DNA from: Rhizophagus clarus
Taxonomy: Eukaryota > Glomeromycota > Glomeromycetes > Glomerales > Glomeraceae
NCBI GenBank assembly: GCA_015698045.1
Contig: BLAL01000012.1
Span: 1,178,001-1,242,000, forward strand
DNA: 64,000 nt
Reading direction: 5' to 3'
Part shown: positions 11,949-24,328 of the stretch, piece after piece
How the letters are laid out: each line of letters starts with the position of its first letter
Numbering within the stretch: the stretch's first letter is position 1
Program-made: the position numbers and the translations under genes
Notes under the pieces: model-generated
What the model saw: only the letters and a program-made list of their open reading frames with translations
What the model was told of the DNA's origin: nothing
Databases searched by the model: none

Positions 11949-12375
11949 ATGAATCCTATGCTGGCCGAAATTGGACCAATATTATTACCATTAATGCCAA
12001 GTATTAAACGTGCACGTACAATATTGACTTATACAGTAGTAATTAACCATGAAATTAGTTATGCTCTGATTAATTACTATAATACTGTATGTACAGTACA
12101 ATACTTTATTCATTTATACTTATTTTTTTCTTTATTTATCAAATATATTAATCTTTTACGTATTATTGAAGACAAAGGTAAAGACGATTACTTTTTTTTC
12201 CTTTTTTTTTTTCTTGTTTTTTATTTTTTTTTAAAAAAACAAAACGTCCATAAAAAGTCTAAAAATATCTCGGAAAAAAACGAAAAAAACGCTAATTCTT
12301 TATCGTAAGCCACAATTAGTGCGACGTGTATTAACCGTAAATAAATTAAATGAACCAATTGTTTTACGAATCAGG
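11949..12375 (+). other. possible short exons of an unrecognised gene
   Basis: A protein-like segment begins at 11949 (MNPMLAEIGPILLPLMPSIK…). LLRIIEDKG follows, ending at a GTAAAG donor near 12177. After a homopolymer-rich gap, an AAG acceptor near 12308 leads into PQLVRRVLTVNKLNEPIVLR, ending near 12375. The spacing and splice-like signals suggest exons, but the joins are not secure. I do not recognise the product. Confidence 0.25.
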
Positions 12376-12696
12376 TGCTCCGCCATGATGATCTACATCC
12401 ATGCCTTACCGTAAAATGATTTTTTATTAAGGATATTTAACAATGTGAAAACACTCACCATTCTTTAGCATCCGAATTATCCGAATGATGCAAAAAAAAA
12501 TTTTGTTACACAAACAGCGTAGAAAGAACAATCAATATATTTGATCAAGTGATGCTGATCGGGTGAAGTTATCCGTTGTATTTTGGTTCTAGGTTCTAGA
12601 AATACTTATTTGTAATTAATCGACAATGCACCCAACATGTATGTAATTGTCGTGACACGTAAAACAGAACAAAAATTTCCAATAAATTCAATACAA

Positions 12697-12699
<3 letters not shown>

Positions 12700-12735
<36 letters not shown>

Positions 12736-12780
12736 TTTTTTGTTCTAGAAAAAAAAAAGAAAAAAAGAAAAAAAAAGAAA
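12700..12780. repeat. A/T homopolymer block before an F-box start
   Basis: About 30 A residues, a T-run, then A-rich AAAGAAAAA triplet-like sequence run directly up to the ATG at 12781. No TATA-like element can be separated from it. Confidence 0.7.
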
Positions 12781-14211
12781 ATGTCCAAGTTAAATAGAGA
12801 CGTTCTTTATATGATATTCGAAGAATTACAAGACAATAATAATGTTCTTTATACATGCCTTTCAGTTAATAAAACTTGGTGTGAATTAATTATACCAATC
12901 TTATGGAAAGATCCTTGGAAATTTTTAAAACGAAAGAAGGAAAAAGGAAAAATTTTATTTAACGTAATTTTTTCACATTTATCTGATGAATCAAGAAATC
13001 ATTTAAATCAAAATTTACAAATTAATACATATGAAAAACCATCATTTGATTATATTAGTTTTTGTAGACATTTAAACCTAAATGCAATTCAATGGTTAAT
13101 CAACATTATTGATGAAGAATCTGATATGAAAATAATTAAGAATGAAGTGATTAATCTTTTTATTAATGAAAATACAAGATTTACACATCTTTACATACCT
13201 CGACAATTTGATTATCAAATCCATCTTATTCCTGGATTGAAACGCTGCTTTTCAAAAATTGAATTTCTTAGTTGTAATACTTGTATAAGCGATAATACTT
13301 TAATTGGACTAATAGAAATATGTAAACCAATTAAGGAATTAGAACTTTTTATTGAAAAATATCACAACAATCCTGATATTGCTAAATTAATCGATTCCTC
13401 CAAAAACTTGGTTAACGTTAAGTTTGAGCCAAATTATTTCAATTATTTCAATTATTCAAATAAGAATGAATCATTTTATACTCTTATTGAAAATTCGTTG
13501 AACAAACATGCGGATAATGTACAATGTTTTAAGATTACTGAACCACCTGCTACAAAACTTTTTTCGTCTTTCGTAAACCTAAAAAGGTTAGAATTGAATG
13601 GTTATGCTCGCGGAACGTTATGGAATTGTTTAGACAATGTATATTTACCTTATTTACAAGTATTAAAAGCTAGTCGTGTGCCACTAAAAGTTTTAATAAG
13701 TTTGATTGAAAATACGAAAGGATTCCTTAATGAAATTAGTATTGATTATATATTTCATGATGAGAGTAATAATAAAAGGATTATTCAGGCTATTTGTAAG
13801 AAATGTCCATACCTTATATATCTTAAGCTATTGATTAAAAATAGCAATATTCCGGAATTAGAAAATTTATTAATTAATTGTCGATATTTAAGTGGATTGT
13901 GTATCGTAGTCTCTATATATGGTGAATTTGATTGGGATAGATTATTCTTAATATTAACTCGATCTTCTCCGATTAATTTGTTTAAGTTTAAGTTCAATAT
14001 TTCTCCTAAAATTCCAATTAAAGTAGAAACTTTAAAATCATTTTTTGATAATTGGAGAGGTAGACATCCTATGTCATTAAGATTTTTTCAAACAGATGAA
14101 GTTAAAGAAAAATACATTGATTTAATAGAAAAATATAAGATAGAAGGAATAGTTAGAAATTTTAAATATTTGCATAGAAATCCATTAGAAGCCTTTAAAT
14201 GGGATAATTAA
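12781..14211 (+). CDS. F-box protein with LRR-like region
   Basis: An intact single-exon gene of 476 aa. Residues 1-45 form the F-box (MSKLNRDVLYMIFEEL…SVNKTWCELIIPILWKDPW), with the L-P/W pattern typical of the family in Glomeromycotina. The rest is a long irregular leucine-rich region (LKRLELNGYA, LPYLQVLKASRVPLK, CPYLIYLKLLI, LENLLINCRYLSGLCI). It ends with FFDNWRGRHPMSL and a KYKIEGIVRNF tail shared by all copies here. The F-box normally binds Skp1 and the LRR-like part selects the substrate for an SCF ubiquitin ligase; both roles are inferred. The ATG follows an A-rich block directly. The nearest paralogue is the same-strand copy 0.9 kb downstream, a tandem duplicate. The target is unknown. 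Confidence 0.9.
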   Translation: MSKLNRDVLYMIFEELQDNNNVLYTCLSVNKTWCELIIPILWKDPWKFLKRKKEKGKILFNVIFSHLSDESRNHLNQNLQINTYEKPSFDYISFCRHLNLNAIQWLINIIDEESDMKIIKNEVINLFINENTRFTHLYIPRQFDYQIHLIPGLKRCFSKIEFLSCNTCISDNTLIGLIEICKPIKELELFIEKYHNNPDIAKLIDSSKNLVNVKFEPNYFNYFNYSNKNESFYTLIENSLNKHADNVQCFKITEPPATKLFSSFVNLKRLELNGYARGTLWNCLDNVYLPYLQVLKASRVPLKVLISLIENTKGFLNEISIDYIFHDESNNKRIIQAICKKCPYLIYLKLLIKNSNIPELENLLINCRYLSGLCIVVSIYGEFDWDRLFLILTRSSPINLFKFKFNISPKIPIKVETLKSFFDNWRGRHPMSLRFFQTDEVKEKYIDLIEKYKIEGIVRNFKYLHRNPLEAFKWDN

Positions 14212-14225
14212 TAAATAATCTTGAT

Positions 14226-14362
14226 ATTAGATAATATTATTGACAAATAGAGGACATAGTGATAATTAGAGGATATTATTAACAATTAGAGAATATTGTT
14301 AATTAGAGGATATTATTGACGATTAGAGGATTTATTGTTAATTAAAGGATATATTAATTAAA
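14226..14362. repeat. degenerate tandem repeat AATTAGAGGATATTATT
   Basis: Five or six imperfect copies of a roughly 20-30 bp unit built around TAGAGGATATTATT and TTAACAATTAGAG, immediately after the F-box stop codon and probably within its 3' untranslated region. Confidence 0.6.
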
Positions 14363-14952
14363 TTTCAAAAATTAATTTAAATCTTTCTTCTTTTATTGGT
14401 TAATGTCAATAACGCATGCAATCTTTTTTCTTTTTACAGTATTTTCTAATGAAGTGGTTCTCAAATATGGATATAGTACGTCATTTATGTCATTTATGTC
14501 GCAACAAATAAAATCTTTAATACAACAGTTAATAAAATAAAAATATTTTTTTTTGTAATCTATTTGCACACGTGCGTATGGAGATAAATGGAAAAATGTA
14601 TGATGAGAAATTTTAATGTTAAACAACTCTTTGGCACGTGGCCAAGCTTTTTGTTTTTTTTAAAAATAAATAAAAATGAATAATAAAATCGAATTTTATT
14701 GGTATTATTTTAGCGTTAAACTAACCAAAAACGTTAATTCACGAATGACAATTTGTATCTGATCGACATACGCAGCCCATTTGTGTCATTTGTGCCATAT
14801 GTGTGTCACAAATAATAATCATGATGTGACACGTTAGAAACAAGGATCCTGCATTCCCCCGTATAACAGAGTACAAAAATTACATAACACGAACATATAC
14901 CAATCTTTTTTGAGACAAAAAAAAAAAAAAAAATTTTTTGAATGCCTCAAAT

Positions 14953-14953
<1 letters not shown>
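14363..14953. other. spacer between tandem F-box genes
   Basis: No gene is recognised between the two F-box paralogues. The minus-strand open frame at 14393-14626 has no supporting motif. Repeated GTGTCA/TTGTGTCATTTGTG words occur near 14780-14830. Confidence 0.4.
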
Positions 14954-15029
<76 letters not shown>

Positions 15030-15031
15030 AT
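14954..15031. repeat. poly-A run followed by an (AAAT)n microsatellite
   Basis: About 40 A residues run into nine or more AAAT units, ending about 45 bp before the ATG of the second F-box gene. Confidence 0.85.
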
Positions 15032-15077
15032 ATAAATTACAACTTTTTATGAAATGTTATTTTTTTTTTCCTAAAAA

Positions 15078-16553
15078 ATGTTAAAATTAAACAGAGATAT
15101 TCTTTTTCTAATATTCGAAGAAATTAAAGATGATAAAAAGGATCTTTATTCATTCCTAACAGTTAATAAAACTTGGTGTGAAATAATTATTCCAATTTTA
15201 TGGAAAGATCCTTGGAAATATTCAAAATGGGAAAAAGATAGAATATTATTTAATGTAATTATTTCACATTTATCTGAAGAATCAAAAAATGATTTAAAAA
15301 TTCAAGGAATTGATTTTACTTCAATTTCTTCATATCAGAAACCTTTATTTAATTATATTAGTTTTTGTAGAAGTTTAAATTTAAATGCGATTGATAGAAT
15401 AATTAATACTATCATCTATAATTTTTCAAAATCTAATATAACGATTATAAAAAATGAAATTTATAATCTCTTTTTTAATGAAAATACAAGATTCACTCAC
15501 CTTTACATATCTCAACAATTTGATTATCAAATACAAAATATTCCTGGATCAAAACGTTGTATTTCAGAAATTAAATTTCTTAGCTGTAATACCAGCATAA
15601 AAGATCATGTTTTGGATGGATTAACGAGGATGTGTAAATCAATTAAAGAATTGGAACTTTTTATTGATCTAGAAAATAATAATTATGGAATTGTTAAATT
15701 AATCGAATCACAAAAAAAATTATTAAATATTCATTTCTTAACAAATTATTCAAAAAGTGATGAAACATTTTGTAAAATTCTTGAAAATTCTTTGATTAAA
15801 CATTCAAATACTTTACAATATTTTAAGATAGCCAAACAACCTACCACAAACATTCTTTCGTTTTTTATGAATTTAAAAATCTTGGAATTAGATGATGATT
15901 GTGGTAATTTTAAAAATACGTTATGGTTAGAAAATTTATCGTTACCTTATTTACAAATTTTAAGAGCAAGTCGAGTTCCAATTAAAGCTTTATCAACTAT
16001 AATTGAAAATACGAGTGGATATCTTATTGAAATAAAAATTGATTTTATAAGTCATGATGAAATTAGTAATAAGAAACTTATTCAAGTTATTCATCAAAAT
16101 TGTCCAAAACTTGAATATCTTAAATTAGTATTTAGAAGTTGTAATATTCCGGAATTAGAAAATTTATTAATTAATTGTCAAAATTTAATTGAATTATCTT
16201 TTATTATTAGTGATTTATATACTTTTAATTGGGATAATTTATTCAAAATATTAACTAAATCTTCACCAAATAGATTATTCATGTTTGAATTCGATTTTTA
16301 TGAAGCTCCTAAATTGAAAACTTTAAAATCATTTTTTGATAATTGGAAAGGTAGAAATCCCATGTTATTAAAGTTGAGTCGTATTAATAATGAACTTTCT
16401 GATTTAATAGAAAAATATAAATCAAAAGGAATAGTTAAACAACAATACAGTAATGATTCTAATGATTCTTTGGATAAGAACGATACTAGTATTTTAAATT
16501 ATAATTTACCTATAGAAAATTATGATTTCACTGATTCGATTTTTTTTGTCTAG
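15078..16553 (+). CDS. F-box protein with LRR-like region (tandem paralogue)
   Basis: An intact single-exon gene of 491 aa. The N-terminus MLKLNRDILFLIFEEI and the SFLTVNKTWCEIIIPILWKD block give the F-box. Colinear LRR-like motifs follow (FTHLYISQQFDYQIQNIPG, LPYLQILRASRVPIKAL, CPKLEYLKLVF, LENLLINCQNL), then FFDNWKGRNPMLL and KYKSKGIVKQ. It is clearly the sister of the gene at 12781, from which it is 867 bp away in the same direction, but it is much more divergent than a fresh copy. It carries an extra tail of about 45 residues (Asn/Asp-rich, ending DSIFFV) that the other copies lack. The substrate-adaptor role in an SCF complex is inferred from the family. Confidence 0.9.
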   Translation: MLKLNRDILFLIFEEIKDDKKDLYSFLTVNKTWCEIIIPILWKDPWKYSKWEKDRILFNVIISHLSEESKNDLKIQGIDFTSISSYQKPLFNYISFCRSLNLNAIDRIINTIIYNFSKSNITIIKNEIYNLFFNENTRFTHLYISQQFDYQIQNIPGSKRCISEIKFLSCNTSIKDHVLDGLTRMCKSIKELELFIDLENNNYGIVKLIESQKKLLNIHFLTNYSKSDETFCKILENSLIKHSNTLQYFKIAKQPTTNILSFFMNLKILELDDDCGNFKNTLWLENLSLPYLQILRASRVPIKALSTIIENTSGYLIEIKIDFISHDEISNKKLIQVIHQNCPKLEYLKLVFRSCNIPELENLLINCQNLIELSFIISDLYTFNWDNLFKILTKSSPNRLFMFEFDFYEAPKLKTLKSFFDNWKGRNPMLLKLSRINNELSDLIEKYKSKGIVKQQYSNDSNDSLDKNDTSILNYNLPIENYDFTDSIFFV

Positions 16554-17882
16554 TTTTTGTAAAATTTTAGAAATAATTCATAGAGCGTTATCGAATTTTA
16601 TATTGTTATATACTATACATTTTTTTTTTTTAATAAAAAAAACAGAAAATAAAAAAATTATCCTCACCATATTTCTAATCATTATTGTTTTTTTAAATGT
16701 AAACGAGAAGCCAGTTAAAGGGTGATGTAACGTTATTTTCGCTACCTATTATTATCACAGTCTCGTGTAAATGTTTTTAAGCCAAATATAACGTTTCGAG
16801 ATATTCGATTGATTTTGGCTCATCGATTAATAATAGTAATATCTATTTTTTGACATTCTGCGTTCAAAGAATTTTCTTCAAACATTTCTTCGATTAAAAA
16901 AAAAAAAAAAAATTGAAAAAATTGCAGCAATCGTTTCGTACCAAATTTTACAATACTTTACTAATTATTAATTAAAAAATTTTTTGACAAAAACAACAAA
17001 AGGCCATATAAACTTAATTTTTATATGGTTTTCATAATATAAAAATTTCACCAATAACCCGACAACCTCAAAAAATTTTATATGTGAAATTTTTTTTCAA
17101 TTTTTAAAAAATTCTCACCCGGTATACGGGTAAAATAATAATAAATTTTTTTTTTTTTTTTTTTTTAAACATAACAAAAACTGATATGAAAACCATTTTT
17201 ACCACTCCAAAATTATAAAAATCAGTCCATAAAAATAATTTTCCATTACAGTATATACGCAGTATTTTATTGATATATCTACTGTTAATAGATTTCACCG
17301 TAAACTTTTTGTTCTACGTATTTTTAAAAATTTATACTTGTAGCTTGCTTGTAGATTAATTTATACTATCCATATTATCCATGCAAGACCTAACAATGTG
17401 CAACATTATTTCAAAGCAAAACTTTTATTTTGCTAAAACCTTACATTTTACTTTAAAATCTTGATTTTAATATTTTATTATTGTAACGAGCGGTATTGCA
17501 ACGTATTAATATTATTTCATTGGAAGCTTTATACAATACACAATAAAAATATTTTAATCATAAAATATATATTTATTTTGTAATATATATATATATATAG
17601 TATATAATATTTAATATATAATATATATCATTATATGTAATTTAAAACTTATTCATAACCAATAAACTATAATAATATAACATCAAAAAAGAAAAATATT
17701 CATTATTATAGCGATAAACTATAAAAAACATTCATCAATATATCAATAACCTAATAATAAATATAACAAAAAACAATAATCATTATGATATCATATTCAT
17801 AATGAATGAATAAATATTTAATTTGTTAAAACTATTTAAGTTTTATATTTTGTGCCAATAAGTCAAATTGGAAAGAAATTAT
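16554..17882. other. intergenic between convergent F-box and RdRP genes
   Basis: No gene is seen. T- and A-runs (16620-16631, 16897-16912, 17147-17166) and an (AT)n-like stretch at 17582-17635 fill most of it. The sequence holds the 3' ends of both neighbouring genes. Confidence 0.45.
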
Positions 17883-20800
17883 TCATGTTTGAATTACTTT
17901 TTTCAAATAAAGTATGTCTTCGTCAATATTGTTGCTGTAAAATTTACAGTCTTTAACATTATTAATATCAGCGCGTTTTACAGTAAAATTATCATTATTT
18001 AATGATAATTGTGATGGTTGCTGACGTGGTTGATGTAAACTCCTAATAAAATCATTTTTTCTAGTAATACTATGATTTTTTAAAGCAATTTTACATAAAA
18101 TATCTCCCACAATCCATGGGAATGAGATCATATTTTCATTTGTCCGTTGGGAAGGATGATATGTGACATAATACCACGCATAGGCTTTTGATTCCATTTG
18201 AATAGAAGCCTCTAATGTAAAAATATTATCATAATCATTATAATGAAATTCTCTTTCAAATAATTTTCTATAGTGATTTTTAATTGGTGCCATTGCATCC
18301 ATTACACACTTTACCACATCTCGTGGTTTTTTCTTGTCAATTGGATGGGTGTTTATAATGTACCCACTAGTTACTTCATACTCGGTTAGGATTCCATATT
18401 GGTTCATTAATGCTTTAACATCTTTATCGTACGAATTTTTGAGCATTCGTGCATCATCCAAATATTTTTCATATCCTGTAACATGCAGTCTCGTATCAAA
18501 ATTCAAGTCTGTATACGGTTTATAATCTTCTTCTTTAATCGAACGGTATAAGGTACCAAGTACCTTCTTTGATTGATAAACGGCTTTATCGGGCTTTTCC
18601 ATAAAATCTGGAAACTCTTTAACACGAAGGTTCAATGGAAATTTCGCAGGTATCCCAGTTTTTGGAAAATCTACTGCATCCGAATGCAAATGTGCAAGTC
18701 TAATACAAGATTCATGTTTGGCACCTTCTGGAAAATAATCCGCTCTTGCTAAATGAGCATTTGCGATCCTACCAAGCTGGTCAGAAAATACATAATTAAC
18801 AAAAAATTTCTTAATATGATCCATGGTTACTCTGTCGACTTCATCCGGTTTTTGAGCTTTGTAATTCATTGGTTCTTCTATTTTTTTCGGAATTAAATCC
18901 TCATCATAAATTATCCTAAATATAAAAAAAAAAAAATCAAATTAGTAAGAAAAGAAATAATTTTTTTTAATAAGCACAAAATAATTAAAATTATTTATAA
19001 TTCAAATACATACGTGAAATCGTCGCCGTCCAGATCACCACCACTACATTGATTCGGGATATCACGTTCTCCAACTTGTGGGAACACTAATACATCCACC
19101 AGTTCATTCAAGGCATCACATTCTACAGCTTTTACAATTCTTACATCCCCTGGGTGAAAACAGGGGTTGCGGTATACAATACACGTTCCTGTAATCAATT
19201 TTCTTCTGGATGGATTATAGGGATCACTTATACAACAATATACTTCATCTTCTTTTAATGATTTTGTTTCATCTAAGACCCCCAACAAGAACGCTCCTTT
19301 ATTAACTCGAATTTTTGCCTTCTTTTTGATATCTCTTAACATCGTGATACGGAACAAAGAGATCAAATTTACTAAGTAAGGATCATTTGCTTGTAAAAAT
19401 CCAGCTCTCACATATTCTGCAAGAGATCTTGATATCCCATATTCATCGATATTTTGTTGTAAAGTACTTATTGCCGTGCTTTCATTTTCAAGCATTCTAT
19501 TTAACTCATCTACTTGTTTATCTTTCAAACGAATAAATACTTCATCAGGTATTCCTAACACAGACAATAATGTAATTGCTTGTCTATTAAGAAATGAAGG
19601 AATATAAGCAGAACACCTAATCACTTCTAACTCATTATGTGTTGATTCAAACTTGCACTGGCTTTTGCGTACTTTAACTTGATTTCCTTGTAAAGTATTA
19701 TCTTGACATAACATTCCCTTGTACCCAGCCATTCTAAATTGAAAGGCACTAGGGATATACTTTAATTCTAATTTATATGCAATTTTTTTTGCTAGAGAAG
19801 GTGAAATTTTTCCGATACCATCAGAAAATACATACCCATTTCTTTCTATATCGGGTATTTCCTCGATATCATTGACGGGCAAACGCTGAATTGCACGAGT
19901 GCTCGAAAAACATTGCCCCATACGGGCAGCATATTTTGCAACTGTTTTATCTGAAAAATTTCCCATCCAATCTCTTATATTATCAGCAGTTAAATCATTT
20001 GTTGAAGCGAAGAACCAACAAGAATGGTCCCTTAATTGACTTGATGAGAAAGCCAGAAACTCGTAATGAGTATCTCCAATTTTTATACCTTCAAGCAAAG
20101 TACGAAATATTCTATTATACAGAGCATCGTTATGAGATTCATTTTCATCCCCACTTGAAGCCCCTATTTTAGTGGATCCTTCGTCAGCAAAATGAACTCG
20201 TAAGAAACGATCTTTCTTTTCTTTAAAGTTACGAATGACGCGATTGGATGTCTCCATATTTGGAGGTAGCATATACATAGTGGTAGGAGTTACTATTATC
20301 TTGCGCATCATTACGCAATAATCCGGGATAGTTATTGGTTTAACGGTAGCATTAATAAGTTTTTTGTACTCTGAGCGTATATATGTTAATGGATCATATA
20401 TACGTTCTTTATTTTCATAAATCTTTTCTAATAATTGAACTGCTGATTGCGGTGGTAGTTTGTGTAATAAATAAAAGAATTCATTATTGAGATTATAATC
20501 GTGTAAAAAGTTAAACGAAATAATACATTCCACCATATATAGAACGTCAAAATCCAACTGTGAACGATCTACGTATTTGTTTAATTTTGATCCATCAACT
20601 ATTTTAAGTGGTGTATTGAAGCAGTTGCTCGATATTAAGTTATATTCTCTGGCTTTTTCAAACATTTCTTCAAAACGAGGAAATTTGTTTCTGGTTAAAT
20701 CGAATTTTATTCTGTAAACAACCCACTTTCCAAGTTGCTCACTATTATCTGGCATATGAGGCTGAAGAGGTCCTTCACATTTTCGTGTTAAAAATTTTAC

Positions 20801-21199
20801 CACCCGTTTTAAATGACGTTTAGAGTCATCAAACAAGAAATATCTTCCGGGAAACTTATTTGCTATTGTAATCCAGCGATAAGAACCATGTTGTTCAATA
20901 TAAATTTCCCCATCTGCATCTTTGAATTCCGTCTCCAACGAAAAAGGAGGATAAATTTTTAAATTATCTTTATAATAAGGAAATGAAAATTCAACTTTGA
21001 TTTTGCGAATATTATAATCAATTACAAAATTAACATGATCAGTGTATATTTTTTCAGAGACAAATGTATTTGAATGTAAATAAACACCCATCTCCAAACT
21101 TTCAGCTTTAATGACATATCTTTGACCGTTATTTGGTCGTCGAACACTGAAATAATTGTTTTTAATATATCCGGTTGCGTATTCATCGTTTGGTGGCAT
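17883..21199 (-). CDS. RNA-dependent RNA polymerase of the RNA-silencing type
   Basis: A two-exon gene: exon 1 spans 21199-19014, a 98-bp intron spans 19013-18916 (GTATGT…TTTAG), and exon 2 spans 18915-17883, giving about 1072 aa with phase preserved. The catalytic signature SGGDLDGDDF sits at about residues 719-728, with the metal-binding aspartates 722, 724 and 726. Upstream are the conserved RNGYVFSDGIGKISPSLA and FQFRMAGYKGML blocks and VFPQVGERDIPNQCSGGDL. After the intron comes YDEDLIPKKIEEPMNYKA, as in eukaryotic RDRs. The enzyme copies RNA into double-stranded RNA that feeds Dicer-dependent small-RNA production. The intron falls three residues after the catalytic loop; without splicing the protein stops at once, so splicing controls the whole C-terminal third. 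The length suits a complete enzyme and no lesion is visible. RDR families are expanded in Rhizophagus; which clade this belongs to cannot be told by eye. Confidence 0.93.
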
Positions 21200-21222
21200 G
21201 GTGAATATATATATATTTGTAT

Positions 21223-21360
21223 GATCAGGTGAAAGAAAGTTGTAGGTTTTTTCAGTTCAAGTAAAAGAAAGGTTAAAGTTTTTTTTTAAAAAAATGGGAT
21301 TCAAGTGAAAGAAAGGTGTATATATATATATTTATGGGATTAAGAGTGAAAGAGAGGTTA
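21223..21360. repeat. four spaced copies of a GTGAAAGAAAGGT motif
   Basis: Imperfect copies at 21223-21240, 21253-21273, 21296-21320 and 21336-21360 (consensus GGATTCAAGTGAAAGAAAGGT), alternating with TATATATA runs, directly upstream of the RdRP start. They could be a decayed minisatellite or promoter-proximal repeats. Confidence 0.55.
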
Positions 21361-24328
21361 TATTTTGATGATCGGTTGAGGAATGTTTATATAACAATAA
21401 TGTTACACAAATGCGTTTTAAAAAAAAAATATTCTAAAATTCTTTTTTTTTTCCCTATAATATGCATTTTAAGGCCTTTTTATTTCACAAGTACGACAAA
21501 GAATCTTGTTATTCAAACTATTTTTGGTTTAGATTATTATAGGTCGTTAGGAATCATGTTATTCATTAATTTTATTATATCGACAAAAATATATAAATAA
21601 TTATCTTAGATCCGAAACTAAATTTATTGGTGAAACGAACTTCAGCCGATATAACCGATATACAATATTTTTTTTAAAAAAAAAAAAAGAAATATATAAA
21701 GAATATTCTAAAATTCTTTGTTTTTTCATGGTTTTCATGTTGACTAGTTTGATCACAATTACAAAACCCCTTTAAATAAAAATATATTGTGTTGGGAGAA
21801 CCCCATTTTTTTTTAAAAAAAATTTCTTAAACCAATAATAATGAAAATTTTTTCTTGTGAAACATTTTTTGCTATTGTAGATCAAATTGGTTTTTATTAT
21901 TTGTTTCATTGAACAAAGGCTCGTCATTTTAACTGCATTAGGTTACATTGACTGAACAAAAACACCCGTTACGTCAATCACATGACATCGTATCCTTAAT
22001 AAAGTTAGGATACTTTTGTTGTTATTGAATAAAATGGCACAGTAATCACATTTTTTGTTGATCGACAGGTGTCTTTGTCGTGGAAAATGGGAAAATGATC
22101 AACATGCGTCTATCATATTATAAATATATTTTATAATAGACGGAAGATGATTTTTTTTTTTTTACATGGGACTTTTCTCTGCTTGAAAAATTTATTTATA
22201 CATATTTTTTTTATTTGTATTTCACAATTAAAATTTTCAATAGTAAAATAGTAAATAAAAATGAAAGTTATACAGTACGAATTGAAGCATTGTCAATCAA
22301 AAATTTCAAGATGGTGAACCTGATTGAAGAAGCTACAAATATCTGAATTACAAATTCCAATATCAAATCAAAATCCATGTTCTGAATTTTTTAGCCTCAT
22401 GTTACATTTTAAGAGTCATTAAATTTTGGGGTTCATATCACAAACTTCCTTTTTTTTCATAAATTTATTGTATATATATTATATATATTATATATTTTTA
22501 TTTTTTTTATATATTTATTTATTTAATTACTAGTTTGTATTTGGTAAATAAAGGTTTTCTAACACGCACGACAAAAATATAATTCCCATGATGTGAAAAA
22601 AATCACATGATATGACATAATCTTTACCGATTTAAAGATATGCTTTTTTTGCTACAGTATTTACATGATTTCAATGATGTGATTATTTCGAGGAAAATGT
22701 AAGTATTTTTTTTTTCATTACCTACATCATGAAAGGTAGTAATTCAAGATTAATATTAGGCGGAGTTATTTGCTCACTTTTACGAGCTTGTGAGCCAATC
22801 AGTCTAGTCAGTAAGTTACTATCATGTAAGGCTACATCGGCCTTTCTCAGGTTACAATTACGACGTGCTCAAAAAGTTCTCTTCTCACATTTACTAAACA
22901 TATCTATTTATTATGTACTTGTTAGATGAAAGAAAATGAACAATATAATATCAAATGATTGTTGGACTTTTTAAACCGAGCATCTCTTGAATTTACCGAT
23001 ACCTCAATCTCAATAAAATGTTTTATTTACGTGCTTTCAAACTAATATTGCGGGCGAGTTTGCGATCAGTGAAACGTTTCGTCTTTTAAGGTCGAATTCC
23101 GAGACTTGGCCAAAACCTCTATAACCTATCCAAACTAACGTTAGCGGACGAAACTTTTTTATGATCGGCAGAAACGTTTCACCTTTTAAGTTAGATCACG
23201 AAATTTGACCTACCCAAACTTCCACAACATTCATAATGTCCAAAATTTGCTCAAACCTAATTTTACGTTTTTTTTTTTTATTAAATTACGTGCGTTTATT
23301 TAACAAATTTTACGTTTTTTAATTTTTATATATGCTGTGCGTTAGGTGTCTATTTGAGTCAGATGTAGCTGACGTAGTCTGTAGTCAGATGTAGATCGCA
23401 CATCATTTAGCTCCTTTTTTTGGATTACAGGGTTACGGAGATTTCGGAAGTTTCGGAGGTTTCGCCTATGGGCAAGTTTCAGTTTCGCCATTGCTTCAAA
23501 CATCTTAAAGATACCATATGTTATTAGCGAAGGAAAATAGAAATATAAATTCAGCTAATGAAAGGTGAAACATGAGTGTTATGTATATTTTGTTCTTGAA
23601 TATGAATTATAATGCATCTCTATTTAATACAGAATAATTTTTTCAAAAATGATTGTAATACTGTTTATGTCCATTAATAGGTGAGTTACACTGTTACAGA
23701 ATTCAAAGAAATTACAAATATAGAGTTTCTTCACGCCATGTAAGTATTGTCATTGAGTTTCTTTGTTGTATTTATTGAGAGCAAAAGCGCAATAATCATC
23801 AATACCCAGTAAATTTCAGGAATAAAGCAAATTATCATCAAGTTTGATCAATGTTGGAAAACATTTGGAAGTTGGTAAAATACCTATTCATGGGAATACT
23901 TAGTTTTTAGTCCTCCTTTGTGCTACTGGGTAGATGAATAATCAAAAACGATATAATTATTTTCAATAATCAATGCCTTGGGTATATATCAATTGCCCTT
24001 TAACAAAAAATTAAATTATAACTAAGGTATCTTGTATGAAACATGAAAAATTAGCCAATTAAGATTTTTTAGTACACATATTATACCCACACCAAAAAGT
24101 GTTTTTTTAGTAAGTGCTTGATGATGTCATTACAAAGGATGATCGAACCGTAAATTCAAAGACCAATCAGCACCAGAATTCATATAACACGTGAATTCGA
24201 TAAAATGTGATACACAATACGTAATCAAAGGTTTATATTTGTACAACATATCACGACAATACGACAATACGTTAAATACGAGAATACGACGTAACATACT
24301 ATAATTATTTCAATTGTTGCAAAAAAAA
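21361..24328. other. gene-free stretch with a diverged duplication
   Basis: No gene is supported; the 66-codon frame at 22729 has no motif. Two related segments lie near 23055-23150 and 23170-23230, both reading GATCRG.GAAACGTTTC..CTTTTAAG then a CCAAACT block, and look like an old duplication. A run of GTTTCGG/TTTCGGAGG words occurs at 23440-23490. A TATATATTATAT cluster is at 22470-22515. Confidence 0.4.

Noticed and set aside
18334..18525. Plus-strand frame inside RdRP exon 2
   Set aside because: Antisense shadow without independent support.
19891..20172. Plus-strand open frame inside the RdRP gene
   Set aside because: Antisense shadow of a highly conserved coding exon.
22729..22929. 66-codon plus-strand frame, slightly less AT-rich
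   Set aside because: No start context, no domain, no exon partner; I could not distinguish it from chance.
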